A stretch of DNA of 40,213 nucleotides from an uncultured Muribaculaceae bacterium (GTDB lineage Bacteria; Bacteroidota; Bacteroidia; Bacteroidales; Muribaculaceae), in NCBI GenBank assembly GCA_910578805.1, contig CAJTRS010000019.1, positions 1-40,213 on the forward strand, written 5' to 3'. The notes under the pieces were generated by a model. The model saw nothing but the letters and a program-made list of their open reading frames with translations, ran no database searches and had not been told where the DNA came from. Positions 17,590 to 26,606 of the stretch are shown here, piece by piece. Numbering within the stretch: the first letter of the stretch is position 1; every line of letters begins with the position of its first letter. The position numbers were made by a program, and so were the translations under genes.

Positions 17590-19077
17590 CTATTTTTTCA
17601 GGTGGGCGCGGAGGTAGGTGATGAGGTCTTTCTGTATTTTGGAGCCGGCAATAAAGTTGATGAGCACGTAGATGCTTATGCCTGTCACTGTCTGCACTGC
17701 TATCAGCAGCCATGGATTGGATATGAGCGGTTTGATCAGGGTGAGCAGGGCTACCACTATCAGGGATTCGGCTATGTAAGGGAGCGAGTCGGTGATGAAT
17801 TGCCATGGTGTGCGCCAAGACCGCCGTGAGGCCACCCATAGCATGGCACCCCATGCCACAACCGATGCGGCTACCTGTCCCCATAGGAATATCACTATAC
17901 CTTGCGTGATATGTCCGGGTTGCGACAATGCTATGTAGGGAAGCGTGACTGCTATGGCCGCTACGGCTACACCGTCGCGTATAATTTCCGACACCACAAT
18001 CATGCGGGCATGACCGAGCGACATCACATAGTTCTGGTACAGTGTGGTTAGTATTGTGAATATGCCTCGGAGCATCAGCAGCTGGAACAATATGATTGAG
18101 GCGTCCCACTTGTGACCGAACAGGGCGTGGAATATCGGAACCGCCATGACTATGAGCATGCCGCATGCCGGAAAGAGCAGATAAGAGGCGAAGCGGTTCA
18201 TCTTGGCTGTGGCTGAGGCGAAGCGTGCGGGTGAGTCCTGATACTCTGACAGGGCCGGCAGAAACGAGGAGCTGAGAATTGAGGAGAATGACGAGATGCC
18301 CATTTTGCTCCATTTGTCGGCCTGTGTGTAATAGCCTAATGGCACGAGGCCGGCACGGTTGCCTATGAAGAAGGAGTAGATGTTCTGAAATAGAATGTTG
18401 AGGAATGTGGCTCCCATCATGCCTGTGCCTACTCTGAAAAATGACCGCAGCGACCGCCAGGAGAATTTCATGACCGGACGCCACCCCGTGCTTAACCATA
18501 GCACTAAGGATTTTACGGCCGAAAGGGTGACAGCCTGCCATACGAGAGCCCACGGTCCATAGCCTGAAAACGCAAGCGTGATGCCCGTCGCCGCCGCCGC
18601 TGCGAGCGCCACGGAGTTGCTGAGGGCTATAAGCTTTACATTCATCTGCTTCATGAGCCTGTTGGTCTGCACTATGGCGGTGGCATTGATGATGAATGTC
18701 AGAAACATGACACGCGACAGCGGTATGAGACGCTGATCGTTCTGGAAGCAGTCGGCTATGAGCGGTGCACAGAAAAACAATATGGCATATATGGCACAGG
18801 CCATGGTTATGTTGAACCATAGCACGGAACTGTAATCGAGCCGTGTGGGCGACTTGCGCTGGATCAGGGCGTAGGAAAAGCCGCTGTCAATAAACATGGC
18901 GGCGAATGCCTGAAATATCAGTATTGCACCGATCAGGCCGAAGTCGGTCTGGTCAAGCAACAATGCGAGTATTATACCGGTGACAGCATAGAGTATCTGA
19001 GTGGCTACCTTATCTACGGTGTTCCATTTCAGTGTGCGCGCCACGCGCATCTTCATGTTGTCGTTGTTGTCGGCCAT
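17590..19077 (-). CDS. Polysaccharide/lipopolysaccharide flippase (MOP superfamily, Wzx-like)
   Basis: Flips lipid-linked sugar units across the inner membrane. The 495-residue protein has about twelve to fourteen hydrophobic helices. The N-terminal ARTLKWNTVDKVATQIL and LDQTDFGLIGAILIFQAFA are typical of the WzxC/oligosaccharide flippase family, as is the following FIDSGFSYALIQRKSPTRLD. No glycosyltransferase genes are next to it, so it is an isolated flippase rather than part of a visible capsule locus. It is 14 bp downstream of the DUF2807 gene and likely shares its transcript. Confidence 0.9.
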   Translation of the reverse strand: MADNNDNMKMRVARTLKWNTVDKVATQILYAVTGIILALLLDQTDFGLIGAILIFQAFAAMFIDSGFSYALIQRKSPTRLDYSSVLWFNITMACAIYAILFFCAPLIADCFQNDQRLIPLSRVMFLTFIINATAIVQTNRLMKQMNVKLIALSNSVALAAAAATGITLAFSGYGPWALVWQAVTLSAVKSLVLWLSTGWRPVMKFSWRSLRSFFRVGTGMMGATFLNILFQNIYSFFIGNRAGLVPLGYYTQADKWSKMGISSFSSILSSSFLPALSEYQDSPARFASATAKMNRFASYLLFPACGMLIVMAVPIFHALFGHKWDASIILFQLLMLRGIFTILTTLYQNYVMSLGHARMIVVSEIIRDGVAVAAIAVTLPYIALSQPGHITQGIVIFLWGQVAASVVAWGAMLWVASRRSWRTPWQFITDSLPYIAESLIVVALLTLIKPLISNPWLLIAVQTVTGISIYVLINFIAGSKIQKDLITYLRAHLKK

Positions 19078-19091
19078 CAGAGGAGGTAATC

Positions 19092-19805
19092 CTATTGCTC
19101 ACTGTCGTTGTCGAGAGAGATGATCTTGGCGTTGCTGATCCAATTTTTCTTTATTTTAGGAGTACCGCGGTAATATACCTTGATGCTTCCCACTCCTTTC
19201 ACATACAGTGATTCCACCGGATAGCAGAACACCGAGCCTGTGCCGGTGAGGGTGCATTTCACATCGTTGGCTTTAAGGTCATCGGCCTGTATCTGTCCGG
19301 CTCCTGTCACTGACAGCGATGCGTTTTCAGTTGTGCCGTAGATGACCAATGTGCCCTTGCCGGAGAGTATGGAGGCTTCGGCATTATTGGTGCGTACGTT
19401 CCTTACCACAAGGCGTCCGTTGCCTATCACCCTGGCTTTCAGGCTCGGGCCTGGATTTATGCTCAGCACACGCAGTGTGGAGTCACCTTCGTTGCTTACC
19501 TTTGACAGAAATGTGGAATATACCTTTACCGTTGGCAGTGAGGGATACACGGTGTCGCGGTTGGCCAGCTCTATCTTGAGCTTGCCCGATGATGGCTGGA
19601 AAAGTATCGATGACGCCACATCGGCTGTGGATTCAAACTCCACTTTGCCGGCTTTGTAGGAGTCGTATTCGTAGTCCACATTGATGCCATCGACCACTTC
19701 GAGTTCGTGAAATTCACCTACGGAAAGTTCGTAATGTTTCAGTCCGGAAGCGGTGCATGTGAGTGATGCTGCGGTTAATATGGCTGTGATGAATCTGGCT
19801 TTCAT
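19092..19805 (-). CDS. DUF2807 (GIN domain) secreted protein
   Basis: A 237-residue exported protein: signal peptide (about residues 1-21, ending TCTASG) and a repetitive right-handed beta-helix-like domain (about 30-215) of the DUF2807 / GIN autotransporter-head-like type, with short alternating strands such as LSVTGAGQIQADDLKANDVK. Such proteins are common and usually of unknown function in Bacteroidetes. A TACCTTTG -7 box is found 27 bp ahead of the start codon. It lies at the head of a two-gene unit with the flippase gene. Confidence 0.85.
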   Translation of the reverse strand: MKARFITAILTAASLTCTASGLKHYELSVGEFHELEVVDGINVDYEYDSYKAGKVEFESTADVASSILFQPSSGKLKIELANRDTVYPSLPTVKVYSTFLSKVSNEGDSTLRVLSINPGPSLKARVIGNGRLVVRNVRTNNAEASILSGKGTLVIYGTTENASLSVTGAGQIQADDLKANDVKCTLTGTGSVFCYPVESLYVKGVGSIKVYYRGTPKIKKNWISNAKIISLDNDSEQ

Positions 19806-19832
19806 GTTGAAGTGTGGTTAAAAGTGTCAATG

Positions 19833-19840
19833 CAAAGGTA
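19833..19840 (-). promoter_or_regulatory. -7 box upstream of the DUF2807 gene
   Basis: TACCTTTG on the minus strand, 27 bp before the start codon at 19805; matches the Bacteroidetes consensus. Confidence 0.5.
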
Positions 19841-19903
19841 ATAATTCGACGGATAAAAACCGTGATTGTGCACCTATTTTATCTCCGTCAGGATTTCTGA
19901 GTT

Positions 19904-20899
19904 TCAGGAATAGACGGAGGGTAGTATCCGGTGTTCTATGTCGTCGAGTATATCGCTCAGCTGTGCGAATGTGGTGGCCCGGAGCATGGCTATGCGGGTA
20001 TCGCGGAAGTTGGGTATGCCCTTGAACAGCGGCGAAGCCGCTAAATGCCGGCGTATGTGGAGTATGCCGCGGTACTCGTCGATAAGGTCTATGCTTTCGG
20101 TTATCTGTCGGCGTATAAGCGCGAACTTTTCAGTCAGGGTGGGTTCGCAGTAACCGGTGGCATCGGTGGCGGCTGCTTTGAGCTGCCGGAATATCCACGG
20201 GGCTCCTATGGAGGCACGCCCCACCATCACTCCGTCAACGCCGTAGCGGTCAAAAGCTTCTTTTACCTGCTGCGGAGTGGTGATATCGCCGTTGCCTATC
20301 ACCGGTATGGTAAGGCGAGGATTTTCCTTTACGCGGGCTATCATTTCCCAGTCGGCCGAGCCGGTGTACATCTGTGACCGTGTGCGTCCGTGGACCGTAA
20401 GGGCTTTTATGCCGCAGTCCTGCAACTGTTCGGCAAGGTCAACTATGACTTTAGAATTATGATCCCAGCCGGTGCGTGTCTTGACCGTTACGGGAAGTTT
20501 GACCGCATCGACTACGGCGCGTGTGATTTCGAGCATCTTGGGTATGTCACGCAGCAGTCCGGCACCGGCACCCTTGCCTGCCACCTTTTTCACGGGGCAG
20601 CCGAAGTTGATGTCTATAAGGTCGGGGCCGGCGGCTTCCACTATCCGTGCGGCTTCCACCATCGGTTCGGGCTCACGGCCGTAGATCTGAATGGCCGTAG
20701 GGCGTTCGCCGGGCATTATGTGGAGCTTGCGTGTGGTGGCTGCGATGTTGCGTATCAGAGCATCGGCCGACGCAAATTCGGTGTAAACCATGTCGGCGCC
20801 CTGTTCTTTGCATATAAGTCGGAAGGAGCGGTCGGTGACATCTTCCATTGGGGCGAGCATCACCGGGCGTGAACCGAGATCGATGTTTCCTATATTCAT
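19904..20899 (-). CDS. dusB: tRNA-dihydrouridine synthase
   Basis: Flavoenzyme that reduces uridines to dihydrouridine in the tRNA D-loop. The 331-residue protein has the FMN TIM-barrel motifs: MLAPMEDVTDRSFR (about 14-27), the catalytic-cysteine loop NFGCPVKKVAGKGAGAGLL (Cys near 100), VTVKTRTGWDHN, LTVHGRTRSQMY and GNGDI. Overall similarity is with the DusB subgroup. It is 15 bp downstream of the M16 protease gene on the same strand. Confidence 0.95.
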   Translation of the reverse strand: MNIGNIDLGSRPVMLAPMEDVTDRSFRLICKEQGADMVYTEFASADALIRNIAATTRKLHIMPGERPTAIQIYGREPEPMVEAARIVEAAGPDLIDINFGCPVKKVAGKGAGAGLLRDIPKMLEITRAVVDAVKLPVTVKTRTGWDHNSKVIVDLAEQLQDCGIKALTVHGRTRSQMYTGSADWEMIARVKENPRLTIPVIGNGDITTPQQVKEAFDRYGVDGVMVGRASIGAPWIFRQLKAAATDATGYCEPTLTEKFALIRRQITESIDLIDEYRGILHIRRHLAASPLFKGIPNFRDTRIAMLRATTFAQLSDILDDIEHRILPSVYS

Positions 20900-20914
20900 A
20901 TACGGTGTTTCGGA

Positions 20915-22147
20915 TTAGCGGAATATGAGTGTTGACAGTCCGGACGGGGCTAAGAGGCGGGCAGCCTGCATAAGGTCATCGGCGGTGAGCGACTGCACTA
21001 TTTCAGCGCGTTGTGCGGGCGTGAGCGGTCTGCCGTGGTAGAGCACGGCGCGTGCTGCCGATAGCACTGACGACTCGCGGTTGTCGCCGGCCACGGTTAT
21101 CTGTCCGAGGTATTGTTTTTTTGCTTTTGCCAAGCGTATTGGCGACAGCGGCGAATCGGCCAGCCGTGACATGGTGCCCGAGATGATGCGGCGGCAGCGT
21201 GCGAGGTCTTCGGGATCACAGCCGAAGTAGAGTGAGAACAGGCCGCAGTCGGTCATCATGGCGCAGGAGGCTTCCACCGAATAAACCAGTCCGCGTTTTT
21301 CGCGGAGTTCCACATTGAGCATGGAATTCATGCCCGGGCCTCCGATGATATTTGCCGCCAGGGCTATGGCGTGGCGTTGCGGAGAGAACATGCCGGGCGT
21401 TACGGTTCCGATGATGGTATGGGCCTGATGTATGTGACGGTTCTGTTCTATGTCGAATGGAGTGGCCTCCATTGGTTGTATGCGCTTCAGTGGCGCTTGT
21501 CCGGCCGGCAGCTGCTGAAAGTATCGCATGGCCATTCGCACCATCTGGTCGGGTGAGGATTGTCCGGAGTAGAAGAGCACCATATTGGGTGCTGTGTAGT
21601 AATCTGAAAGGTACCGGCGGCATATTTCCGGTGTAAACCGGTTGAGTGATTCCTTATTGCCCAGGATATTGTGGCCTAATCCTGTGCCTTGGAACATTAT
21701 GTCCTCAAAATCATCGTAAATGGATTCCGACGGTATATCTAAGTATGAACTGATCTCATCGGCCACCACTTCACGCTCGCGGTCGATTTCGCGCTGTGGA
21801 AACAGAGATTCTGTGATGAGGTCGGCGATAAGGTCGGCGGCTTTGGAGGTATTGCCGGTGGGAAACACGGAATATACCACCGTGGTCTCCTTGGTGGTAT
21901 AAGCGTTAAGTTCACCGCCACACGATTCCATGCGGTTTATTATGTGCCACGATTTCCGTCGGGCTGTGCCTTTGAATATGGTGTGTTCCACAAAATGCGC
22001 GAGACCTTCGAGACCGGCTGCGTCATCGCGGCTGCCCACATTGACGGCGACACCGAGATATTCCACTTCCGATGTGGAGGGTATGTGCACGCATCTCAGC
22101 CCGTTGGGCATGGTGTGGAGATATATGTCGTTACGGATATTTTTCAC
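20915..22147 (-). CDS. M16 family zinc peptidase (pitrilysin/MPP-like)
   Basis: Metalloprotease of 410 residues, the size of single-chain bacterial M16B proteins. The inverted zinc motif HFVEH is at residues 51-55 (H51, E54, H55), and the third ligand is probably E131 in VVADEI. The substrate-binding R/Y region of the second half (KRGLVYSVEASCAM) is also present. No signal peptide is seen, so it is probably cytoplasmic. Close coupling with dusB (15 bp) suggests co-transcription. Confidence 0.93.
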   Translation of the reverse strand: MKNIRNDIYLHTMPNGLRCVHIPSTSEVEYLGVAVNVGSRDDAAGLEGLAHFVEHTIFKGTARRKSWHIINRMESCGGELNAYTTKETTVVYSVFPTGNTSKAADLIADLITESLFPQREIDREREVVADEISSYLDIPSESIYDDFEDIMFQGTGLGHNILGNKESLNRFTPEICRRYLSDYYTAPNMVLFYSGQSSPDQMVRMAMRYFQQLPAGQAPLKRIQPMEATPFDIEQNRHIHQAHTIIGTVTPGMFSPQRHAIALAANIIGGPGMNSMLNVELREKRGLVYSVEASCAMMTDCGLFSLYFGCDPEDLARCRRIISGTMSRLADSPLSPIRLAKAKKQYLGQITVAGDNRESSVLSAARAVLYHGRPLTPAQRAEIVQSLTADDLMQAARLLAPSGLSTLIFR

Positions 22148-22187
22148 GATGTAAAGTTACAAAATAAAGTGCAATCTATAACAAAAC

Positions 22188-22227
22188 AGTCCGACCGGCT
22201 TACATGCGTGGAGCATGAGCCGGTCGG
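22188..22227 (-). terminator. Terminator of fabD
   Basis: A strong hairpin: CCGACCGGCT (22191-22200) pairs with AGCCGGTCGG (22218-22227), with an inner CATGC/GCATG pairing. On the minus strand it is followed by ACTGTTTTGTT. It lies 37 bp after the fabD stop codon and just upstream of the M16 gene. Confidence 0.75.
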
Positions 22228-22263
22228 TTATGATTAATAAGGAGGATTGCGGTAATACGATGA

Positions 22264-23142
22264 TTACTGGCGTCCGGAGGTGGTTACTTCGCGGCTGATT
22301 TTTGCCACGAGGCCCTGAAGTACCTTGCCCGGGCCGAGTTCCACGAATTCGGTGGCTCCGTCGGCTATCATATTTTTCACAGTCTGTGTCCAGCGTACGG
22401 GGGCGGTGAGCTGAGCCACGAGGTTGGCTTTGATCTCTACTGGATCGGTGTGGGGGAGGGCATCGACATTCTGATATACGGGGCATATCGGTGTCGAGAC
22501 CTGTGTGCGCTCTATGGCTTCGGCCAGTTCGGCACGTGCGGGTTCCATGCAGGGTGAGTGGAACGCTCCGCCTACCTTGAGCTTGAGGGCACGCTTGGCA
22601 CCTGCGGCAAGCAGCTGCTCGCATGCGGCATCAATGGCTTCAACTTCGCCCGATATCACGATCTGTCCGGGGCAGTTGTAGTTGGCGCACACAACCACTC
22701 CGTCAATGCCGGCGCATATCTCTTCCACCTTTTCATCGGGGAGAGCGAGCACGGCGGCCATAGTGGAGGGCTTGAGTTCGCATGCTTTCTGCATGGCCTG
22801 GGCGCGGGCTGCTACCAGACGCAGTCCGTCCTCAAATGTGAGTGCGCCTGCGGCTACGAGTGCTGAGAACTCGCCTAAGGAGTGCCCGGCTGTCATGTCG
22901 GGGTTGAATTCGCTGCCAAGGGTCTTGGCGAGGATTACTGAATGAAGGAAGATGGCAGGCTGGGTTACCTTGGTCTGCTTAAGGTCCTCTTCTGTGCCGT
23001 CAAACATGATGTCGGTGATGCGGAAGCCTAAAATGTCATTGGCTTTTTCAAACATTTCGCGGGCCACTTCATTGGTATCGTAGAGCTCTTTGCCCATGCC
23101 GATAAACTGTGCGCCCTGACCGGGAAATACAAATGCTTTCAT
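22264..23142 (-). CDS. fabD: Malonyl-CoA:ACP transacylase
   Basis: Loads malonyl groups onto acyl carrier protein for fatty-acid synthesis. The 292-residue protein opens with MKAFVFPGQGAQFIGMGKEL and has the acyl-enzyme serine in GHSLGEFSAL (S88) and the catalytic His in FHSPCM (about residue 194). Length is normal. It is a monocistronic-looking gene with its own -7 box (TACCTTTG, 23179-23186, 36 bp upstream) and its own terminator. Confidence 0.97.
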   Translation of the reverse strand: MKAFVFPGQGAQFIGMGKELYDTNEVAREMFEKANDILGFRITDIMFDGTEEDLKQTKVTQPAIFLHSVILAKTLGSEFNPDMTAGHSLGEFSALVAAGALTFEDGLRLVAARAQAMQKACELKPSTMAAVLALPDEKVEEICAGIDGVVVCANYNCPGQIVISGEVEAIDAACEQLLAAGAKRALKLKVGGAFHSPCMEPARAELAEAIERTQVSTPICPVYQNVDALPHTDPVEIKANLVAQLTAPVRWTQTVKNMIADGATEFVELGPGKVLQGLVAKISREVTTSGRQ

Positions 23143-23178
23143 TTATAGTCGGTTAAGTTAGTGATAATAATCAGACTG

Positions 23179-23186
23179 CAAAGGTA
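23179..23186 (-). promoter_or_regulatory. -7 box upstream of fabD
   Basis: TACCTTTG on the minus strand, about 36 bp before the fabD start codon. Confidence 0.5.
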
Positions 23187-23213
23187 GGCAAAATATCAGA
23201 CATTATGGTGACT

Positions 23214-23924
23214 TTACGGTCTGAATTTGTGCTCGGGGTGGTCACAGCAGTCGTAGTGGGCGAAATGGTTGCCCGAATGACAGAATTCGAGCGAGTGGTC
23301 CACGATGATATGCCGGTTGGCCATGGAGGCTATCGTGCTCATGTCGTGTGACACGAGGATAACTGTGGTGTCTTTGGGCAGCGACGATATTATGTCGTAG
23401 ATGCGCTGTTCGAACCGTCGGTCAACATAGCTCAGCGGTTCGTCAAGCACAAGCACTTTGGGTCGGGATATAAGGGCTCGCCCGAGCAGTGCCCGTTGCA
23501 TCTGGCCTCCTGATAGATTGCCGAGGCTTGCATTGCTGTGGGCGGTAAGTCCGATTGTTTCTGTCATTTCGTCAACACGCCGGTCTATTTCCTGCCTTGA
23601 CAGGCCGTGACGGTCGGATATGCCCATCTTTACCACCTCGCGGACTGTAATCGGAAACCGTGAGTCGATCATGTTTTTCTGAGGCAGATATCCTATTGAC
23701 AGCCGTGAAGTGTCTGAGTGGTCGGATATGTAGCTGACAGAGCCGGAAGTGGGGCGGAGAAGTCGTAGGATTATGCGGAGCAGGGTGGTCTTGCCGCCTC
23801 CGTTGGGTCCTGTTATTGCTATGAAGTCACCGCGGTTTATCTCAAGATTGATATCGTGGAGCACCGTGCGGTGGTCCCATTCGATATTGACGTGTTCGAG
23901 TCGGATTAGTGTTTCGTTGCTCAT
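23214..23924 (-). CDS. Metal ABC transporter ATP-binding protein (Zn/Mn type)
   Basis: ATPase of a metal-uptake ABC system, 236 residues. Walker A is GPNGGGKTT (residues 39-47), signature LSGGQMQRALLGRAL, Walker B VLVLDEPLSYVD and the switch His in VILVSHDMS. The overall pattern is ZnuC-like. The C-terminal end is His/Cys-rich (HSGNHFAHYDCCDHPEH), a plausible metal-binding tail. It overlaps the binding-protein gene by 4 bp (ATGA), showing translational coupling. The expected membrane permease (ZnuB) is not adjacent. Confidence 0.9.
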   Translation of the reverse strand: MSNETLIRLEHVNIEWDHRTVLHDINLEINRGDFIAITGPNGGGKTTLLRIILRLLRPTSGSVSYISDHSDTSRLSIGYLPQKNMIDSRFPITVREVVKMGISDRHGLSRQEIDRRVDEMTETIGLTAHSNASLGNLSGGQMQRALLGRALISRPKVLVLDEPLSYVDRRFEQRIYDIISSLPKDTTVILVSHDMSTIASMANRHIIVDHSLEFCHSGNHFAHYDCCDHPEHKFRP

Positions 23925-24838
23925 GGCGCGGTATTGTCTTTCAGATTACACGGCTCCGCGCTGTCGGCTATGGAGCGGGCTATGTGTCTCAGCTGGTCGG
24001 CCCATTCGTAAGCCAGAGGGTTGATGCTTACGGTCTTTGCTCCTGCCTGACGGGCTATTGACTCTGACCGTCCGCTGTCCATGTCGGCCTGAATGAAAAA
24101 CACGGCGGCATTGTGATGCCGTGCTTCGTCGATCCGGTCTTTGAGGCTTTCTGCCGACATCTCTTTGTTGTCCATGCCTATGGATAGCTGTTCCAAGTCA
24201 TAATCGCGGGCAAAATAGCTCAGCGACGGGTGCCAAACTAAAAAGGCGGTACTTTTGTGCGGTTTGAGCAGTCCGGTCAGTTCTTTGTCAAGGCTGTCGA
24301 GCGATGTGATGAGACGGTGGTAGTTTTCTTTATAATATTCGCTGTGTAAGGGGTCGATTGCCGTGACCGCTTCAAGCATGTTTGAGGCCATGACCCGGGC
24401 ATTTTTTACCGAACTCCACACGTGCGGGTCTGTGTCGTCGTGAGAGTGGTTGTTGTTGCTATGGTTATGCTGGCAGTGTGTCCCTTCTATGAGGTCTATG
24501 CCTTCCGAGGTGTCTATTACAGTCAGCGTATCTGAATTTATGCGGCTGATAACAGCGTCCTCAAACGGTATGTGCCCTACGGTGAAGTATATGCCGCTGT
24601 CATGCAGACTGCGTAGCGCCGACATTGGCGGATCGAAGTTTTCGGGGTCGGCGCCTTTGTCAAGTAGGGTGTTGACCTGCCATAGATCGCCGGTGATGCG
24701 TTCAAGCAGGTAGCGTTGCGGCTCTATGCTGACTGTTATGCTCCGCTTGCCTGTGTCGCCCGTGCGGGTACAGCCGGCCATGACAACAAGAGCCGGAATG
24801 GTCAGAAGTATAATCAGATAAGTGTATATGCGGTTCAT
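23921..24838 (-). CDS. znuA: Zinc-type ABC transporter substrate-binding lipoprotein
   Basis: Periplasmic metal-binding protein of cluster 9 type, 305 residues from the chosen start. A signal peptide with lipobox VVMAGC (Cys 23) makes it a lipoprotein. It has a histidine-rich loop, HCQHNHSNNNHSHDDTDPHVW, typical of zinc binders (cited here as key positions about residues 121-141), and later HPSLSYFARDY and EMSAESLKDRIDEA. The frame extends 150 codons further upstream to 25288, but this part is antisense to the GNAT gene and not conserved. A -7 box (TATCTTTG, 24846-24853) ends 7 bp before the ATG, which fixes the start. Confidence 0.92.
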   Translation of the reverse strand: MNRIYTYLIILLTIPALVVMAGCTRTGDTGKRSITVSIEPQRYLLERITGDLWQVNTLLDKGADPENFDPPMSALRSLHDSGIYFTVGHIPFEDAVISRINSDTLTVIDTSEGIDLIEGTHCQHNHSNNNHSHDDTDPHVWSSVKNARVMASNMLEAVTAIDPLHSEYYKENYHRLITSLDSLDKELTGLLKPHKSTAFLVWHPSLSYFARDYDLEQLSIGMDNKEMSAESLKDRIDEARHHNAAVFFIQADMDSGRSESIARQAGAKTVSINPLAYEWADQLRHIARSIADSAEPCNLKDNTAP

Positions 24839-24901
24839 GACAATGCAAAGATACGGAGAAATTTCCTTATTTTTGTACTCTAAACAATTTAGACATAAGA
24901 T
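24839..24901. promoter_or_regulatory. Divergent promoters for znuA and GNAT gene
   Basis: Two opposing -7 boxes: minus TATCTTTG at 24846-24853 for znuA, and plus TATTTTTG at 24868-24875 for the GNAT gene. They leave only 7 nt before the znuA start and 26 nt before the GNAT start. No -33 box at the normal distance for either. Confidence 0.5.
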
Positions 24902-25384
24902 ATGATCAGGGAAGCTTGCCGCGATGACGCGGCGCGTATAGCCGAAATATTCAATCATTATGTGCTTACGAGCACAGCGATATTCTCTAATACATGTGTC
25001 ACCGAACGGCAGATGGCTTGTAAGATACTGAGTCCGGAGGATTTTACACCGTTTTTGGTCAATGTTACCGATGGTGTGGTTGACGGATATTGCTATGCCC
25101 ACAAGTGGAGCAATGACGAGGTATATGCCGGGACTATGGAGGTGACTATCTATCTGCATCATGAGGCTGTAGGACGCGGCACGGGTTCTACGCTTCTGGC
25201 TGAGTTGATAAGGCGATGCCGGAAGAAGGGTGTGCACACTCTGGTGTCCATAATCACCGACGGCAATGAGGCAAGCGAGGTAATGCACCGGCGTCTGGGG
25301 TTTGAGTGTGTGGGACGCCTGCTCGGTGTCGGATATAAATTCGGCAAATATATCGGTGATGCCTATTATCAGCTAATGCTCTGA
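24902..25384 (+). CDS. GNAT family N-acetyltransferase (phosphinothricin-type)
   Basis: Acetyl-CoA-dependent N-acetyltransferase of 160 residues. The opening MIREACRDDAARIAEIFNHYVLTSTAIF resembles the phosphinothricin/methionine-sulfoximine acetyltransferase group (shown up to FNHYV). The acetyl-CoA binding loop is AVGRGTGSTLLAELI (about residues 88-102), and the fold-closing segment is NEASEVMHRRLGFECVGRL. Substrate is unknown; group members acetylate amino acid analogues. It reads away from znuA. Confidence 0.9.
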   Translation: MIREACRDDAARIAEIFNHYVLTSTAIFSNTCVTERQMACKILSPEDFTPFLVNVTDGVVDGYCYAHKWSNDEVYAGTMEVTIYLHHEAVGRGTGSTLLAELIRRCRKKGVHTLVSIITDGNEASEVMHRRLGFECVGRLLGVGYKFGKYIGDAYYQLML

Positions 25385-25456
25385 TGGTTAAATGTTGATA
25401 ATGATTGTGAAACGGTAAAGGTGTTGTGACGGAATACTTGTAAATTTACCGGAGTT

Positions 25457-26308
25457 ATGAACAGGATAAGAACAATCTTGGCCGTATTTGTGTCGGTGGC
25501 GCAAGGCATTGCCTTTAACTGTGCCGCACAGTCGGAGCGGCCTGATTCGGTGGCCTTGTCCGATACCGTGCCTTCATACATGGTGCCGGTATCACCCGTT
25601 CCGGAATCTCCGCGGACCGGTATTCCTGTCCCCGATTTCAGATACGACGGAAAGTATCTGCGGAGTCTGTCGGAATTCAATCTTAATTATGCCCCGATTA
25701 CATCGGTCAGGCCGTTGGTTTCGGGTGTTGCCGACCTGGCATCGTGGGAGGGAGGTTTTCTGTCGGCTTATGGCGGCCGGTTGTCTTTGCCGGGGCTTAT
25801 GGGCAAGGAAAGCGGAGGTATTGCATTGGGGCATTCTTTCGGGCCGGTATCGGTGAGTGTGTCGGCCGGCGCTGACAAATACGGCAGTTTCCGCGGACTT
25901 CAGACTTCTTACGGAGTGAATGCGACAATCAACTACTCTATATCGCCACAATGGTCTGTGACGCTGTTTGGCGGTTATCAATCGCATGTCACGCCTCTCA
26001 CACCGGCTATGGCCGGATATATGGGCACGTCAACCATAGGCGGCTATGTGAGTTATGACATAAATGACAAGTGGGGAGTGAGCGTTGGGGCTCAGGCCAA
26101 CCGTTCGCTTGTGACAAACCGCTGGGAAGCTCAGCCCATAGTGATGCCTTACTATAAGATCAATGACAAAGCGGTCATTAGAGTCGATGTGGGCGGTATC
26201 ATATACAATATGGTGAAAGACTATCTGGAAAGCCGCGATAATTACAGGGGCAACCCTGTTATTGCTCCTCCTCGTCCGGGGCCTCCGCCTGTGGTTTCCC
26301 GACGATGA
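25457..26308 (+). CDS. Secreted/outer-membrane beta-rich protein of unknown function
   Basis: A 283-residue exported protein: signal peptide (about 1-24, ending NCAAQ), Pro/Ser-rich linker (about 25-60), then a Gly-rich beta-strand domain with alternating hydrophobic residues (SVTLFGGYQSHV, GGYVSYDINDKWGVSVG) that looks like a small outer-membrane barrel, ending in a Pro-rich tail. I do not recognise a named family. The last residue is not aromatic, unlike most barrel proteins. No operon partners; the nearest neighbour upstream is the GNAT gene. Confidence 0.7.
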   Translation: MNRIRTILAVFVSVAQGIAFNCAAQSERPDSVALSDTVPSYMVPVSPVPESPRTGIPVPDFRYDGKYLRSLSEFNLNYAPITSVRPLVSGVADLASWEGGFLSAYGGRLSLPGLMGKESGGIALGHSFGPVSVSVSAGADKYGSFRGLQTSYGVNATINYSISPQWSVTLFGGYQSHVTPLTPAMAGYMGTSTIGGYVSYDINDKWGVSVGAQANRSLVTNRWEAQPIVMPYYKINDKAVIRVDVGGIIYNMVKDYLESRDNYRGNPVIAPPRPGPPPVVSRR

Positions 26309-26407
26309 CGTCGCTGCGATTCACGCTTATTGTTAGTGAAAGTGTGGTGTCAAGAGTCTGAAATAGGGGTTCCGGATTATAATGATTAAAAAAATATCGG
26401 GAAAATA

Positions 26408-26438
26408 TTTGCAGATTAAAAAATAGTCACTACCTTTG
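26408..26438 (+). promoter_or_regulatory. Promoter of tRNA-Gln
   Basis: TTTG (26408-26411), 19-bp spacer and TACCTTTG (26431-26438): a textbook -33/-7 pair about 52 bp before the tRNA. Confidence 0.75.
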
Positions 26439-26490
26439 CACACGTAAAAATCATGCGGCATGAGAGCCGCCACTGATAACCTTTAAAAAT

Positions 26491-26561
26491 TGCCTTGTGG
26501 TGTAATGGTAGCACGTCGGATTCTGGTTCCGCCTGTGAGGGTTCGAATCCTTCCAAGGCAA
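26491..26561 (+). tRNA. tRNA-Gln (anticodon CTG)
   Basis: 71-nt cloverleaf: acceptor TGCCTTG with CAAGGCA, the U1-A72 first pair typical of tRNA-Gln, D-arm GTGT/GCAC, anticodon loop TTCTGGT giving CTG, and T-arm GAGGG-TTCGAAT-CCTTC. The outermost anticodon-stem pair looks mismatched (T against C). CCA is not encoded. A terminator follows directly. Confidence 0.93.
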
Positions 26562-26567
26562 CTTTTG

Positions 26568-26606
26568 AAATCGCAACTGATGAATTGTCATCGGTTGCGA
26601 TTTTTT
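26568..26606 (+). terminator. Terminator after tRNA-Gln
   Basis: Stem AAATCGCAACTGATGA (26568-26583) pairs with TCATCGGTTGCGATTT (26588-26603) with one G-T wobble, loop of four, then a T-rich tail. Its A-flanked left arm lets it act in both directions. Confidence 0.85.

Noticed and set aside
24839..25288. 150-codon extension upstream of znuA
   Set aside because: Antisense to the GNAT gene and before the signal peptide; a -7 box lies inside it.
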